Source: Macrolepiota albuminosa (Eukaryota > Basidiomycota > Agaricomycetes > Agaricales > Agaricaceae). From it: a DNA stretch of 64,000 nucleotides. The DNA lies in the NCBI GenBank assembly GCA_027475525.1, contig JAMWFC010000025.1:310001-374000 (forward strand). Direction: 5' to 3'. This document shows, in pieces, positions 1-11,642 of this stretch. A model generated the notes under the pieces. That model ran no database searches. It was not told the DNA's origin and was given only the letters and a program-made list of their open reading frames with translations. A program made the position numbers and the translations under genes. The number at the start of each line of letters is the position of its first letter. The stretch's first letter is position 1.

Positions 1-1320
1 AAAGTCATAAGGTTCTGGCATTGGCACAATTAAGAAATAGCATATCACAACTGGCCAGATATAGTTGCAACAGCAACACATGAAACTTAGGCACTATTCT
101 GTGTACCTGAAGTGCATGAGGCAGTTTCAACATGTAATTAGACATGCTAGGTTCAGCTTTGAAGACCCTATACATATGGTCTAATCCACTTGAGACACAA
201 CTTGCTTGCTCTGCCTTTTGGCAGGTTCAAGTTTTTTGTTGAATAATTATTTGCATGTTTTGTTTGCTACACATGCAATTCTATAATTGCATTATAGACA
301 TCCACTAAGTTTCTCAGTGTGTTACATGCAAATTGTTCAACTCTAACATGAATAACTTTGTTAGTACAAAGTTTGCAAATCATGAATAGCATATAGCCAC
401 TATTGAGCTTAAAGAGTGAGTATCTAGTAGTTTGGGAATGGACTAATAAAGTCCATCCTGATTGAATCTCAGAGTTTGATTGGAATTGGAAACAAATGAA
501 ACTTTTCTGATGGCTTCAAGGTCAAAACTTTTGACTATTGATATAGCTTGCATGTTGAGCAGAATTGACTTGTTTTCTTGGCCATTTATGGCCACCAGTA
601 TTAGCAATGCATGTAATCCAATACTTTCTGAGTTCTAAAATAGCCTACTACTTTGTGAGCCTGGTCCAGGATAGTTGTGATCAATGACTACTCCCAGAGA
701 ATACAGATGACTTTAGACCCAGTAGATCTGATTAGATACATGAGCTGCTGTTCTACTGTAAAGCATAGATGCATCTGTACATAGTTCATAATCTCTAAGA
801 AGAGAGTGTTATTTTTGTATCCTTGCTGAATATATGTGCAAAACTGTACATTGTTCCTATTGGTAGAGGCAGAATAACGATCATGCAATTCTAACACATG
901 TTATAGTAATATCTTCTTACTGCTAGAGAGCACTCTCTGCCCAGCTTCTTCCTGTGCTTGGGTGGCTTTATAGTCTACCAATATCTGAGCCTCAATATCT
1001 CAAGCTTTTCTTTGTTTTTGCAGTCACTTTCTGCGACATGTTTTCTGCACTTGCATAGCAGGTATTTCAATTGTATGTTCCTTTATTTCATGGAACTTAT
1101 GTAAGGGCAAGTCTTTGCTCTCTGGATCTATTTGTTTGTCTGCTTGAACATAGTTATGCACATCATGGATGTCATCTCAAGTATCACTTTTGAAGTATTG
1201 AGACAAACGGTCTGCTATCTTGTTCAGTTCACCTTTTACATAGATGATATTGAACTAATAGTATGACATATAGTCAATCTAGCAACATTGTTGCAGTGAT
1301 AAGTGCACTTGAGTTTTGAA
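1..1320 (-). mobile_element. Old Ty3/gypsy element O, part 1: integrase to RNase H remnant
   Basis: Decayed pol sequence read from the minus strand, with no usable ORF. It aligns by eye with the pol genes of L and M. The first ~230 bases match the integrase C-terminal part (about 47890-48180 in M). 541-690 match the zinc-finger region around 48870-48990. 1140-1320 match the RNase H end near 49450-49640. Roughly 400 bases of the integrase core seem to be missing near 510-545. Base composition is AT-rich with few CpG, unlike M. The copy is interrupted at 1320 by the Ngaro-like element and resumes at 7278. Its 3' LTR would lie left of the window. Confidence 0.8.
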
Positions 1321-2261
1321 GACCTCTGCAGCTCTCCGCATGATTGAACTGGAGTTGGGAAGAGAATTAGAATTCAAGTGAGAAGTCAATCCAGTTTTAG
1401 CACCAATCGGCCGCCGAAGTGACCCGTTTATTGAAAATTTCTTGAAGTGCAACGTAGCTGTGGCTATGTAGATTAAATAGAAATATATATAAGGGAGAGG
1501 TGGGAGGGTGCGTGAAGAAAGTAACAACTAATTCTAATGAGGTTCTGATACCAGAAGAAAAGGTAATTGAGTTGAATAGTAGCATGTCAGTACTCTAGCT
1601 ATTGCTTACTGAGAAAAACCTGACTCGCTACTCGTAATAAATCTTTCGAGCAAGTGATACGTCTGACGTCTGTAATAGATAGTGAGATGACAAGTCATCT
1701 ACTGACTGCTGAGAGATCGACCTTACTTCTTAGAGTAGTGATGCCTGAGAAAAGAGCTGGACAGTTGCAGTGAAGGCAATCACTACTCTGCAAAGGGAGT
1801 CAGATTACTGATCTGCTGTGAATAAGCAACTCTGCACTGGCTGACCTGACAGAGAACTGTGATGGTGTGAGAGCAAGACCGTTGCTCAACTGAAAATTTT
1901 ATGCAAAACCGTTGCATGAATGACAATGCAAGAAACATGCATGTAATGCGACTAACTGAGCCTTCGGCCCTACTGTTTCTGACCCAACCTCTGCCCACGC
2001 CGTGGCATCAAATCGAAAATGGCCACTGATGGCTTGGGGATTTGTTGGTGAGCCTGCTTATCTGCGCAGAGGCCTCCGATAACGCTCCTTACCCTCGGAA
2101 CCCGTGTTTTTGTCGACCTCTGCAGCTCTCCGCACGATTGAACTGGAGTTGGAAAGAGGATTAGAATTCAAGTGAGAAGTCAATCCAGTTTTAGCGCCAA
2201 TCGGCCGCCAAAGCGACCCGTTTATTGAAAATTTCTTGAAGTGTGACGTAGCTGTGGCTAT
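1321..2261 (-). repeat. Compound 3' terminal repeat of the Ngaro-like element (A2-B1-A1 on the plus strand)
   Basis: Two copies of a 147-base repeat (1321-1467 and 2115-2261) flank a 607-base repeat (1510-2116) whose partner is at 6671-7277. At 2112-2118 the end of the 607-base repeat runs straight into the start of the 147-base repeat, as expected for the circle junction of split direct repeats. The 1468-1509 spacer is unique. Confidence 0.85.
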
Positions 2262-2400
2262 AGATGGCTGATATGGAGAGTGGAGGGGATGGTGGTGGTG
2301 ATAAAGATGGTGCGAGTAGCTGACTGAAAGAGATAAATTAATAAACTTAACGTCTTTTTGATAGCGCTGCTAGTTGTAATGCCATCCTTACACATGGATT

Positions 2401-3372
2401 CTCACGTACATAGATGGTCCAGGCTGAAGACGACTATTGTCCAAGTGCTTTTATAATATCTTCTGACACGCCTAGCGATGTGTAGAAAGTGGCGCCTCCT
2501 GCCCGTGCTGAGTGACCTCCAAATGATCGGTCCATGAACACAAACAGTTTTGACTCGAACCATGCTCTTGTCAGAATAGAACCGTCCTCTTGTAAGAATA
2601 GCGCTCGACAAAAACCATGGAGTTTATCCCTAGTACTGACATATTCCTGTAATAAAGATACTGGATCTGCTGTCTCCTGATGCGTAAATAGAATATTGGT
2701 GCCCTGAAAGAATGGGTCGGTCTTATGATAGGGCAGATGGTACCCTGCGTACCCCCACGAGAATTTTACTGAGGAGCGTTTGATCACTTTCCGCCAGTTG
2801 GTCTACTCCTTTGCAATCTTCTTAACTAACTCTCCTGACATGTGACATGCGTAGAAACAGCAAGACATCATGGTGGCAAAGAGCAAGTCGTCATAATTTT
2901 TTGAACAACGTGCTGCCTCCACAAATAATGCAAGATGGTGAGGTCGCAGGGGGAGTTTCCTCCAGACTGGATCAGCGTGTACTTTCTTTGAACCTCTGAT
3001 GGTAGCCTGAATGAGGGGATGCAATCTATTTGTATCAAAATCTGGGTAAAAGTCACGAATGAAATGACGAAGCCCTGTAAGATATTTTGGTCCGGAAGCA
3101 ATATATTTCGAAGTATATGCAATGTAACGTGATAATGTCTGTGGTGTAGGGTCAAGAGGAATGTTATGATTTATACAGAACTTAACGTAATCTCGGGCTC
3201 CTGTCACATAATTACTAGCCGTTAACTTTTCAATAGCCTGAACCTGAAGATGAGATGTGAATGCATCAAGGTCCACTAGTGCCATCGGTGGATGGGCTGC
3301 CTGTTTCCCATGTGTTGAACTGCCTAACGCGCTTAGAAGCATGCTCTCCATCATGACGGCAATAAATCTCAA
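2401..3372 (-). pseudogene. Tyrosine recombinase of the Ngaro-like element, damaged
   Basis: Would catalyse integration of the circular cDNA by a covalent 3'-phosphotyrosine step. The N-terminal part (3372-2803, 189 codons) has an all-helical SAM-like domain and then the first catalytic box. At that box the arginine expected before SGEL is methionine (ACHMSGEL), which should abolish catalysis. A short break at 2788-2802 separates the C-terminal part (2787-2434), which has the HxxR box (HSARAGG). The stop at 2434-2436 falls where a tryptophan is usual. Beyond it the nucleophile tyrosine codon is still visible at 2410-2412 (AWTIYVRE). Family and motifs are clear; loss of function is inferred from the three lesions. 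Confidence 0.85.
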
Positions 3373-5393
3373 GGTGGCTTGAATCGATGAACATGATCTG
3401 CAGGGAATTTTCTTCTATACTCGTCGAAGAGTAAACGTGATAACAAGTCAGCCCTGATATTGTCTTTACCTGCAATGTGACAGACCCGTAAGTCAATTCC
3501 TGTTTGAAGGACTATACCGGCAATGGCACGGACTACTGAATTGTGCAGAGATTCAGTGGCTCCCAACGTGTTGAATACTGCCACCGAGTCCAGGCTGTCT
3601 GTAAAGACAAGCAGTCGACGTGGTGGATGCTCAAAGGCTGTGATGTGAGAAATTGCTGATAGAATAGCAATAAGTTCAAGAAAGAAGATGTCAATCTTTA
3701 TAGACGTATCGTTCGGCACCAATTGATATGTGAATCCATTACCGGCATATACAAAAGCCATTCCCAATTTTAGACTTGTATCGGTCCAGACCACCATATC
3801 CGCTAATTCATTTGCCCATTTTGTGGTATCAAGAAATCTAACCCCCATGGATTTTGGAATGATCTCAATCAACCAATTCATGTCCGTCACTACTTCTTGA
3901 TTCAGATAGATGCCTGCATGCAGGGTCTCCTTCCCAGCTATTTTTTGGTACATTTCCGTTAGAGCTGGCCTGCCCCATGGCAATACATTAAGCAACCAGT
4001 TTAGGTGGCCTCCCAACCGCTGCCAGTTTCGTAATGAGGGATGATGGGAAGGGGTATTGATGAAGAGCCGAATCTTTGACACTATATCCGCTGTTGATTC
4101 ATCAGTGAGGGTAATAGTACCGTGATTTATGTCGACCCAAAATCCTATAATCTTCAATGACTCTCCGAATTCTTGTTTCTTATCTTCCCAAGGACATCCA
4201 ATTGCATCCCAGAAGATCAATAACTGAGCTTGTCCTTGTGGTCGTGAGATGCCTCAATACTTGATTGATTTATTCTTCATTTCCCATGAGTAGAAATCGT
4301 CCATGAACACATGCAAGTCCCTGATCTCCAACTTCTTGATTCCTACCCAGCACATCAAAGACGATATTCGCACACCAGCATTGTGGGGACGCTCTATTTC
4401 CGAAAACTAGACGATGCATGATATACCACTTTCTGTTGATATTGACGACTTGCCAAATCTGCCATAATGGGTGTGCCGGCAGGTTCAAGAAGGCACTCGC
4501 TACATCCGATTTCCAGGTAACCAGCCTCTCACCTGGAAAAGTGCGTTTTGCGTTATACATTGCTTGACCAAACATTCTCATGTCATCATATCGGACCTTC
4601 GCCTCTATTTTAGGTATGCCGTCATTCAAACCTGATGCTGAGTGATCCATCACCACCCTAGCTTTATTTTTCTGCCAAACAACAAATAGCGGGAATGTTT
4701 TCATGCCAGGTAGGAGGTCCTCTAAAACATCAACCTTTGACCACCTGCCAAACCTAATTTCCTTATCGCAAAATGCTCTTATTGCTTCCAGGTCTTCATC
4801 TTTTGATGAATAATTTGAAATTGGATCATTGACCTCAGACAACCAGTCCCCCTTGTCGAATGGCCAAAAGCCCTCATGTAAGCTTCTCATAACTGATTTT
4901 ACGAACAGTTGATTTGGATGGTCCCATAGAATCTGTTCGAACTTGTCTACATCAAAAGGAGTCTCGACACGTATATTGTCTTGTAACGCCTCTAGCGTAG
5001 CTTTGTAAATTGTTCGAACTTGTCTACATCAAAAGGAGTCTCGACACGTATATTGTCTTGTAACGCCTCTAGCGTAGCTTTGTAAATTGGGTTCTCTAGC
5101 AGATGCTGAGGAGGAGGAGGAAGAGGGGAAGCGGATTCAGTATTGAACGCCAATGGCGAGATTGTTGTAGCGGATACGTTGTCGTCCCAGACAAACCCTC
5201 TTCTAAATTTCTGAGCCTCTACCACTGTCACTTCTAACGGCCTTTTTGTTCCTAAACTCTTCAGTGACCTTGGATACTGTGCTCTAGCATCACACACTTT
5301 AGTTGCTGCCGCTGAGTGATGCTCGGTATTGTTGTCGTCACTGATTGAGCTTCTTAAAATAGTCCTTGACGTCTCTGGCTTTGTGAGAGCCAA
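3369..5393 (-). pseudogene. Reverse transcriptase-RNase H (pol) of the Ngaro-like element
   Basis: Pol begins at 5393 inside the end of gag (56-base overlap). The first ~130 codons form a linker. The reverse transcriptase follows, with FPLFVVWQ and RVVMDHS before the fingers, DVASAFLN as motif A and the FMDD active-site box at about 4295-4307. RNase H (4220-3369) shows its acidic residues in TDTS, LELIA and FTDS and a late HIAGKDN segment. The 77-base duplication at 4934-5087 breaks the frame; without it the frame is continuous from 5393 to about 4320. Two real-looking lesions remain: a one-base shift just before FMDD and a stop near 4255. RNase H with the YR order gag-RT-RH-YR is standard for fungal Ngaro elements. 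Confidence 0.85.
4934..5087. repeat. 77-base tandem duplication in Ngaro pol
   Basis: Two identical adjacent 77-base copies (4934-5010, 5011-5087). They shift the pol frame; deleting one copy rejoins the linker to the reverse transcriptase. Confidence 0.95.
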
Positions 5394-6558
5394 AACATTT
5401 GCAGCATATATTGTGACGACGCCCCCCAGGGCACGGATCTAATGTACAAATCCCCAAATTCCAATTCTGGCAGATGGCCGCTGATCTTTTCCTTGAACCC
5501 GGTGGAGGCGATCCCTTACGCTTGGTGCCCAACGTAGACGACGACGCACTAAGCATCTGAGCCAGGAACGGCACATGGAGCTCCTCATTATTGTCCATAT
5601 GGAACGGATTATGTGCGTAGCGATCCCAAGTATCAGCATCAAACTGAATCGCAATGGGTACCCCGTTTGGGATAGAACGGCAAAAATCCAAAATTCGAGT
5701 CCTATATTTTGCAAGTTCACCTTTTTGGTGAGGGTAGAACATAAGGACTGCTTCCATCCATGCATCAAATGTTCTAATCCAATCCCCTTCCGTACGCACA
5801 GGTCGCTTAGCAGACACATAGTCTTTCTTAATGAGAGAGAAACCACCCATGAAGTCTTTTGGCTCATTGTCATAATTATATCTCTTATCGAAGGTTGCGT
5901 AGAGTTTCTCAAAATCGACATATTGGTCCAAAATGACCAACTTCCACATAGCACGCAAAATCGGATCCTTGAGTGGTCGTGTCTGACCAAGACTAATGAG
6001 GGTGTTGACCACCTTCTCCTTGGCATATTTGTGACAAAAACCCCAAGTTTTCACGAGGTAAGGATCGTCCGAAGCATCCTTTTGGAATTCTGTGAGATGC
6101 GGTGCCATGTCCAAGACAGATTGAGGAATCGACATATATATGGTAGACGACTTCTTATCTCCCAACAGATTAGCCAATTGCTTGAGAGTGATCGTTGCTG
6201 ATTGAATTGGGGGGGCGAGAGCATGCTCAAGTTTGGCTTGTAACGCTTCCCAAGCGGCTGCCTCAACTGCTCGAGCTTGTGACTCTCTGGTGCGCTCTCC
6301 CTCATCAACGATATGCGGAGATACCTCACAAGAATTGGAAGGAGGCTGCCGCACCTTCGCATTTCGCAGCTCAACCCTTTGTCTAACCTCATCAACATAA
6401 TCCTGAGCCTCAACTGCATTGAGTCCGAGATCCTTAAGCGATTGTAAGAACTCTGCAATGGTGCGTTTCCCTTCGACTGTCTCATCAATGTATTTTTGAC
6501 ATTCGCCATGGATGAATTTAGCCCAATTGCTCTCCTGATCGACAACCTCTGTATCCAC
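5338..6558 (-). CDS. Gag-like protein of the Ngaro-like element
   Basis: Open frame of 406 codons at the 5' end of the element. It would form the nucleoprotein particle that packages the RNA. The first ~60 residues are charged and helical; the middle part (about 120-330) resembles other fungal DIRS-order Gag proteins in being mixed alpha-helical with many aromatic residues. The end has a basic stretch (KRKGSPPPGSRKRS) followed by a cysteine/histidine cluster (CQNWN, CTLDPC, HNICCKCFGSH) that could bind RNA; it is not a classical CCHC knuckle. The start is 113 bases inside the 607-base repeat. Pol overlaps its last 56 bases in another frame, so pol is likely reached by frameshift or reinitiation. 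Confidence 0.75.
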   Translation of the reverse strand: MDTEVVDQESNWAKFIHGECQKYIDETVEGKRTIAEFLQSLKDLGLNAVEAQDYVDEVRQRVELRNAKVRQPPSNSCEVSPHIVDEGERTRESQARAVEAAAWEALQAKLEHALAPPIQSATITLKQLANLLGDKKSSTIYMSIPQSVLDMAPHLTEFQKDASDDPYLVKTWGFCHKYAKEKVVNTLISLGQTRPLKDPILRAMWKLVILDQYVDFEKLYATFDKRYNYDNEPKDFMGGFSLIKKDYVSAKRPVRTEGDWIRTFDAWMEAVLMFYPHQKGELAKYRTRILDFCRSIPNGVPIAIQFDADTWDRYAHNPFHMDNNEELHVPFLAQMLSASSSTLGTKRKGSPPPGSRKRSAAICQNWNLGICTLDPCPGGRRHNICCKCFGSHKARDVKDYFKKLNQ

Positions 6559-6670
6559 CCCAATTCATGCATTGTGCTCAGGCTAAGACTGGGGACCAAC
6601 AGGTTGAGAACCTTCAGCATGTTGAGTCATGAAGAATTGAGTTTGATGACGAGGTATCAAGTATAGGTTT

Positions 6671-7277
6671 GCGCGAAGAAAGTAACAACTAATTCTAATG
6701 AGGTTCTGATACCAGAAGAAAAGGTAATTGAGTTGAATAGTAGCATGTCAGTACTCTAGCTATTGCTTACTGAGAAAAACCTGACTCGCTACTCGTAATA
6801 AATCTTTCGAGCAAGTGATACGTCTGACGTCTGTAATAGATAGTGAGATGACAAGTCATCTACTGACTGCTGAGAGATCGACCTTACTTCTTAGAGTAGT
6901 GATGCCTGAGAAAAGAGCTGGACAGTTGCAGTGAAGGCAATCACTACTCTGCAAAGGGAGTCAGATTACTGATCTGCTGTGAATAAGCAACTCTGCACTG
7001 GCTGACCTGACAGAGAACTGTGATGGTGTGAGAGCAAGACCGTTGCTCAACTGAAAATTTTATGCAAAACCGTTGCATGAATGACAATGCAAGAAACATG
7101 CATGTAATGCGACTAACTGAGCCTTCGGCCCTACTGTTTCTGACCCAACCTCTGCCCACGCCGTGGCATCAAATCGAAAATGGCCACTGATGGCTTGGGG
7201 ATTTGTTGGTGAGCCTGCTTATCCACGCAGAGGCCTCCGATAACGCTCCTTACCCTCGGAACCCACGTTTTCGTCGA
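6671..7277 (-). repeat. 5' terminal repeat of the Ngaro-like element
   Basis: Direct partner of 1510-2116 with only a handful of differences, mostly C/T or G/A (for example around 7221-7224 and 7264-7272). The near identity points to a fairly recent insertion. It should hold the promoter. Confidence 0.85.
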
Positions 7278-7606
7278 ACTTGAGCACCTTATGATTTGTA
7301 ATAATATGAATCTTATATTTTCATCAGCTTATCCTCCCATTTCAGGAGGGCCTCTAAGATAGCGAGTGTTTCTAACTTGTGTACTGCATAATTCTGCTGT
7401 GCAGCAAAGAACTTCTGGGATATAAATCCTACTAGTCAACATGTTTATCAGATTTTTGCTTGGCTAAATATAGCTCCTACACCTGTTTTGGATGCATCAC
7501 AGATGAGCCAAATAGGCTCTTTGATATGTGGATTAACTGGCTATATAATTAGTGTTTTAGCACATATGTGCTTGATCATTTCAAAGCACTGCTGATGCAG
7601 TGGTCT

Positions 7607-8200
7607 CTAGTAAAATGAGGATCCATTCTGAATCAGAGCCATCAATGGCCTGATGTAGGCCATGATATCTGGTAGAAAGTTACCAATATAATTTATAAGG
7701 CCAACAAAATGCTGTATATTGTTATATATGCATATAGTATACCACTCTAAAATATGATTGAATTTATCCATATCTGAGTGTATACTCTTCTCATCAATGA
7801 CATGACTTAGAGAGTTTATACTGAATGTACTTTTTCCATCTGAAGTAGAGGCTTGCCTTCCAAAGTTGTTCAAATATGACTTGTAAGTGCTGCTTATGCT
7901 CCTCAATAGAGTCTGAAAATATAAATATATTGTTTAGATAGACATGCATAAACTTTCCAATCACATCATGAAAAATGGAGATCATTAACTTCTGGAATGT
8001 TGCTAGTGTATTACAGTCACCAATTTGCATCATATTGCTCACAAATATCTCTATTAGAGACAAGAACAGCATATTTGGTATGTTTTCTTTGCATATGCAA
8101 ATTTGTTCATATGCATCTGTGAGGTCAATTTTTGACCTATACTTTGCTTTAGCAACATCTTCATATATGACTTCCTAATCCAAGAGAGAAGTTACATCTT
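7607..8200 (-). pseudogene. Reverse transcriptase remnant of element O
   Basis: Two overlapping frame fragments (8072-7794 and 7906-7607) show family residues such as MMQIGDCNTLATF, KFMHVYLNN and HVIDEKSIH. The catalytic YxDD box reads YLNN, so both metal-binding aspartates are lost through G-to-A changes on the coding strand. Stops and shifts occur throughout. Orthologous to the reverse transcriptase of M at 50926-50171. Confidence 0.75.
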
Positions 8201-9234
8201 TGATTGTATTATTGTTGCACTATTGCATATCCAATGCTATCTGTAATGTCCTATTCTTCTTTGAAATACATAGTAAGAGTGCAGCTTATATTGCTGGTTG
8301 TAGTTCCCACCACTTTGCATTTATATATCTGTTTGTTTTTTCACAAAGCTGGTTTTGAAGTGCTCATGGACAGCAAGGTAAGTGATACTTGTATTGCTTA
8401 TTTTTATCAATGAGATTAATCTCATGATTCACCTCTCTCCAAGAGGGAAGCTCCTCCTTTGTCTTATTGACAATATCAGCAAACTCATGTTGCTATTGCT
8501 AGCATAGTTGAGGAATGTCTTCTTCTGTCAGGCTTATAGCCTTACCTTTCCCCTTCAATACACATGCTATGTATGGTTAAACCTTTGGTTCAAATTGCTC
8601 TCATAAGACATGTACATGCTTCTCTGTGAAATCTCCCAGATTCAACCTTACAACTGATTGCCTCCTCACCATTCTTGTTGTCTCTGACAATGATTGCATA
8701 CTTTTTGCCTTCAGCAATACACCATCAAACACAATATTCAAGGCTTTAGAAATCTTGTCCTCCTATATATAACAGTATTCCTCTTCAATTTGAGTCAATT
8801 GCACCCTTTCTCTAGTATGTGTCACTATTGATGCTACCAACTCATTCTACTTCTGTATCATGCATAGATCATATACCTATTGCACTTTTGGTCAAGGCAC
8901 TGATTGATCTCATAGTGATCATATGCTCTCCACAGTTTCCACTATATTATACACCTTGTCCTCAACAAGATCTTCTACTTTCACTTATGAGCTAGTTAGC
9001 TGGCATTTCAGCAACTTCATCACATGTTTATCACACTTATATATTCCTTTATTGTTTAGCCTGATTAAGCTTTCTAAGATTATACACAGCCATGTTTGGC
9101 TGCTTCTCTTTCTCTAGAGTTCTTTGAAACTTTTTCTCTGACATCAGAATTGCCAGCAAATTTGCCAGTAGACTATTTGGTGGAATTTTGTCATTTTCTA
9201 CCTCCTGCACAGTTGCCCTCTTGAGACTATTTAG

Positions 9235-9620
9235 TCAGTCACATTTGTTGTGATGTTTCTCTATTGCATGATAGTTCTGTAGACAACCATCTGTGTCATG
9301 CAACACTACTTTCTCTGCCTTTATAGGTATACCATTCACAATGACCATGTTATTTACAAAGTCCAGAGACACCTTATTTTTATATATAAATAACATACCA
9401 ATAATCATGTTGTAGCAATTAAAATTTGCTATATCCACATACTCCTTTGTCAACATCTCTGACATCTTTACCTTTACCTCAGTGCCAAATTGTACTATGG
9501 CACAACTTCCTACAATTCCCAACTAGAGTATCAATAGCTGCTTCAACTCATGAACATATATTGCATTAACATGAGCAAACTGAGATGTTATGCCTGTAGT
9601 GGTACTTTCTGAGTCTCACA
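9235..9620 (-). pseudogene. Aspartic protease remnant of element O
   Basis: The 95-codon fragment (9522-9235) matches the C-terminal half of the retropepsin domain in M (DIANFNCYNMIIG, then KVSLDFVNNMVIVNG). The expected active-site DSG lies just upstream at about 9610-9625, where the coding strand is disrupted. Function is surely lost. Confidence 0.65.
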
Positions 9621-9624
9621 ATAT

Positions 9625-10850
9625 CTAGGCTGAATGTCCATTGACATCAACATAGGTTACTAGACACTCTTTCTCCTCAGAAATATAATGTGGCCGCTGC
9701 AACTTATTAGTTGCTTTCTGCAGAGTTACACATCTCATCTGGATGTGCTGATCTTTCCAGCACTCTGTCAGTGCAAACAAGTGTTTGTCCTCATCATCAC
9801 AAATGTAGTAGTCACTGTTGTACATATCTATGGCAACATATTTATTGCCATCAATATGGATGCTCTCAGTGTTATCCACATTTGAGCCATCAGCTACTTT
9901 TTGCAGCTCCTCTTTAGTCTCTTTGATGACTTCTTTGTCTTTATTGTCACTGACAACATCACTTGGAGCTGCAGCTATATGAGCCACATAAATATGTGCC
10001 TTGAGAGGGGCAGGACATTCCTTAGTGAAATGTCCAACCCTTTCACAGTTGTAGCACTCTGGAGAGTTTCCTGCAGGCTTTTTCTGGGGTGCTTCTGCAA
10101 CCACATTGGATTTGCCTACTATATACACTTCAGGCATGAGGGCCTCTCTAGTGGCCACCCAATTTTAACCTGAATAGGGTCAACTATTTTTTGCTAGCAG
10201 ATATCCAGCAGGTTTTAATTTAGGCCACTAGCTTTCAGGCATTGTATTGCAGATGATAAATTGTGGATTGTAATTTTTCTCCATCTCTAACTATTTGGCC
10301 AGGAAGGTTTCTACCTTCACTGCTTGATAGTTCACTGATTTTCAGCATGAACTACACTGCTCATAATGATTTGCAGTTTGTGTTGACTGCTCATATCTAA
10401 TGGCATACACCAAGAACTTGGTCACTGTATTGACCTCTGAAGACAAATTGTTATCATATATCAATGCCTTCCTCATATATGCTGGTATTCTGTCCAGGAA
10501 TGTCTTTCTAATTGTATATTTGTCTGGATAAACAGTCATATTCTGCACATAACCCACTAAGTCATCATAGAATGTCTAGACACCAGTTTTAGCATTGTAT
10601 ACTGCTTTCCTGAAAGCATTACAAGCTTCCTGCATAGTTGCAGCATTGACAAAACAATTATACAGTCCAATCAGGACCTCCTTAAACATCTAATGTGATT
10701 TATCATAATTGATGTAAAGTACATGGTGACAGAACTAATTCTGCACCTCTTCTTTTATGAATTTATATAATACAAAAATTCTTTCCTAATCCATGTTGTC
10801 ACCACCATAGCAGCAGGCTGCCAGGTGGTAGCAGATGTCCATGGCCCAGT
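9625..10850 (-). pseudogene. Gag remnant of element O with CCHC zinc knuckle
   Basis: Fragment 10158-9625 carries a complete retroviral-type knuckle, CYNCERVGHFTKECP, the RNA-binding part of nucleocapsid. It is followed by an acidic spacer and the start of the protease region. Fragment 10557-10342 matches the capsid C-terminal segment of M (RIPAYMRKALIYD, AIRYEQS). The remaining gag extends right toward 12433 and continues after L at 23990. The knuckle is intact although the surrounding frame is broken. Confidence 0.75.
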
Positions 10851-11586
10851 CTTCTAGTTGCAAGAACCTATGCCCTCCAGCATATGCATGTATATGCTTA
10901 CTATCATTTGCAGGGACTTATCTCTGTAAGGAACTTAAACCTAACTCCAAGAGAGTCACCTACCAGTCAAGTGAGACAGTTATGCATATGATCCATATAG
11001 ATCCATACTGCCTCATTCATCCCAGATGTACTTTCATGCAGATCCTAGAGGGCAGGCATCAAGAATGTCTGAGGACTGCAAAACAGATGTTTGTTGGCCA
11101 GTTTTTCTGGCCATGGTGTAGGCTGTTGCTGTCACAACCATCTATCCAGAACCATTCTGGGACACCCCTGGAACCCTGTCTGTGACCTCCTTGCTGACAC
11201 CACAACACAATTCCTGCTATCATGACTGCTAGTACTGCTATCACATGCATCAACCTCTGCCATCATGCATGCCCCTGACAGCCCCACATCACAGACCCCA
11301 GAGCTACCCATCAGCATGGCCATTACCCTGCAATCAATGATGAGATTATACCAATTACCCTCTCCATGCCAATTGATCATGCACTCCACATGCACAATCC
11401 CCAGTATATAATCTTCCCTCTGCCCACTACTACTTGTTCATTCCCAGGAACTGTCTTAGACATTCCAGAACACCTTTCAGACCTCCAGAACAGCCTCCTG
11501 CAGTACTTATAGTCAGTAGTCACCTTGTCTTACTTTAGTCTTGATATTATACTAATTGATTGTATGCCTTTCAATTGACTGGTACA

Positions 11587-11642
11587 CTTTAACTAGCATG
11601 CTTTGACTGGCATGCTTTGATTGGCACACTTTGACTGGCACA
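11587..11642. repeat. 14-base minisatellite, four units
   Basis: Four head-to-tail units of a CTTTGACTGGCATG-like motif with one to three changes each. It lies in the part of O that has no counterpart in M. Confidence 0.85.

Larger units (their letters stand above)
1321..7277 (-). mobile_element. Ngaro/PAT-like tyrosine-recombinase retrotransposon
   Basis: Near-complete element of the DIRS order, nested in gypsy element O. Read on the minus strand, it has a 607-base terminal repeat, then gag, then reverse transcriptase plus RNase H, then a tyrosine recombinase. The same 607-base repeat then recurs, flanked on each side by a 147-base repeat. This A1-ORFs-B1-A2-B2 layout of split direct repeats is the hallmark of Ngaro and PAT elements; no methyltransferase domain was seen, which favours Ngaro. 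The joined O sequence reads through the insertion (ttttgaaga | acttgag), so there is no target-site duplication beyond a shared GA. That fits recombinase integration rather than a DDE integrase. Coding regions carry lesions, so this copy is probably inactive. Confidence 0.9.

Noticed and set aside
1783..1998. 71-codon minus-strand ORF, repeated identically at 6944-7159
   Set aside because: It lies wholly inside the 607-base Ngaro terminal repeat, which explains the identity; no domain and no conservation beyond the repeat.
5575..6201. 208-codon plus-strand ORF
   Set aside because: Antisense shadow of the Ngaro gag gene; composition and lack of splice signals do not support a second antisense passenger gene here.
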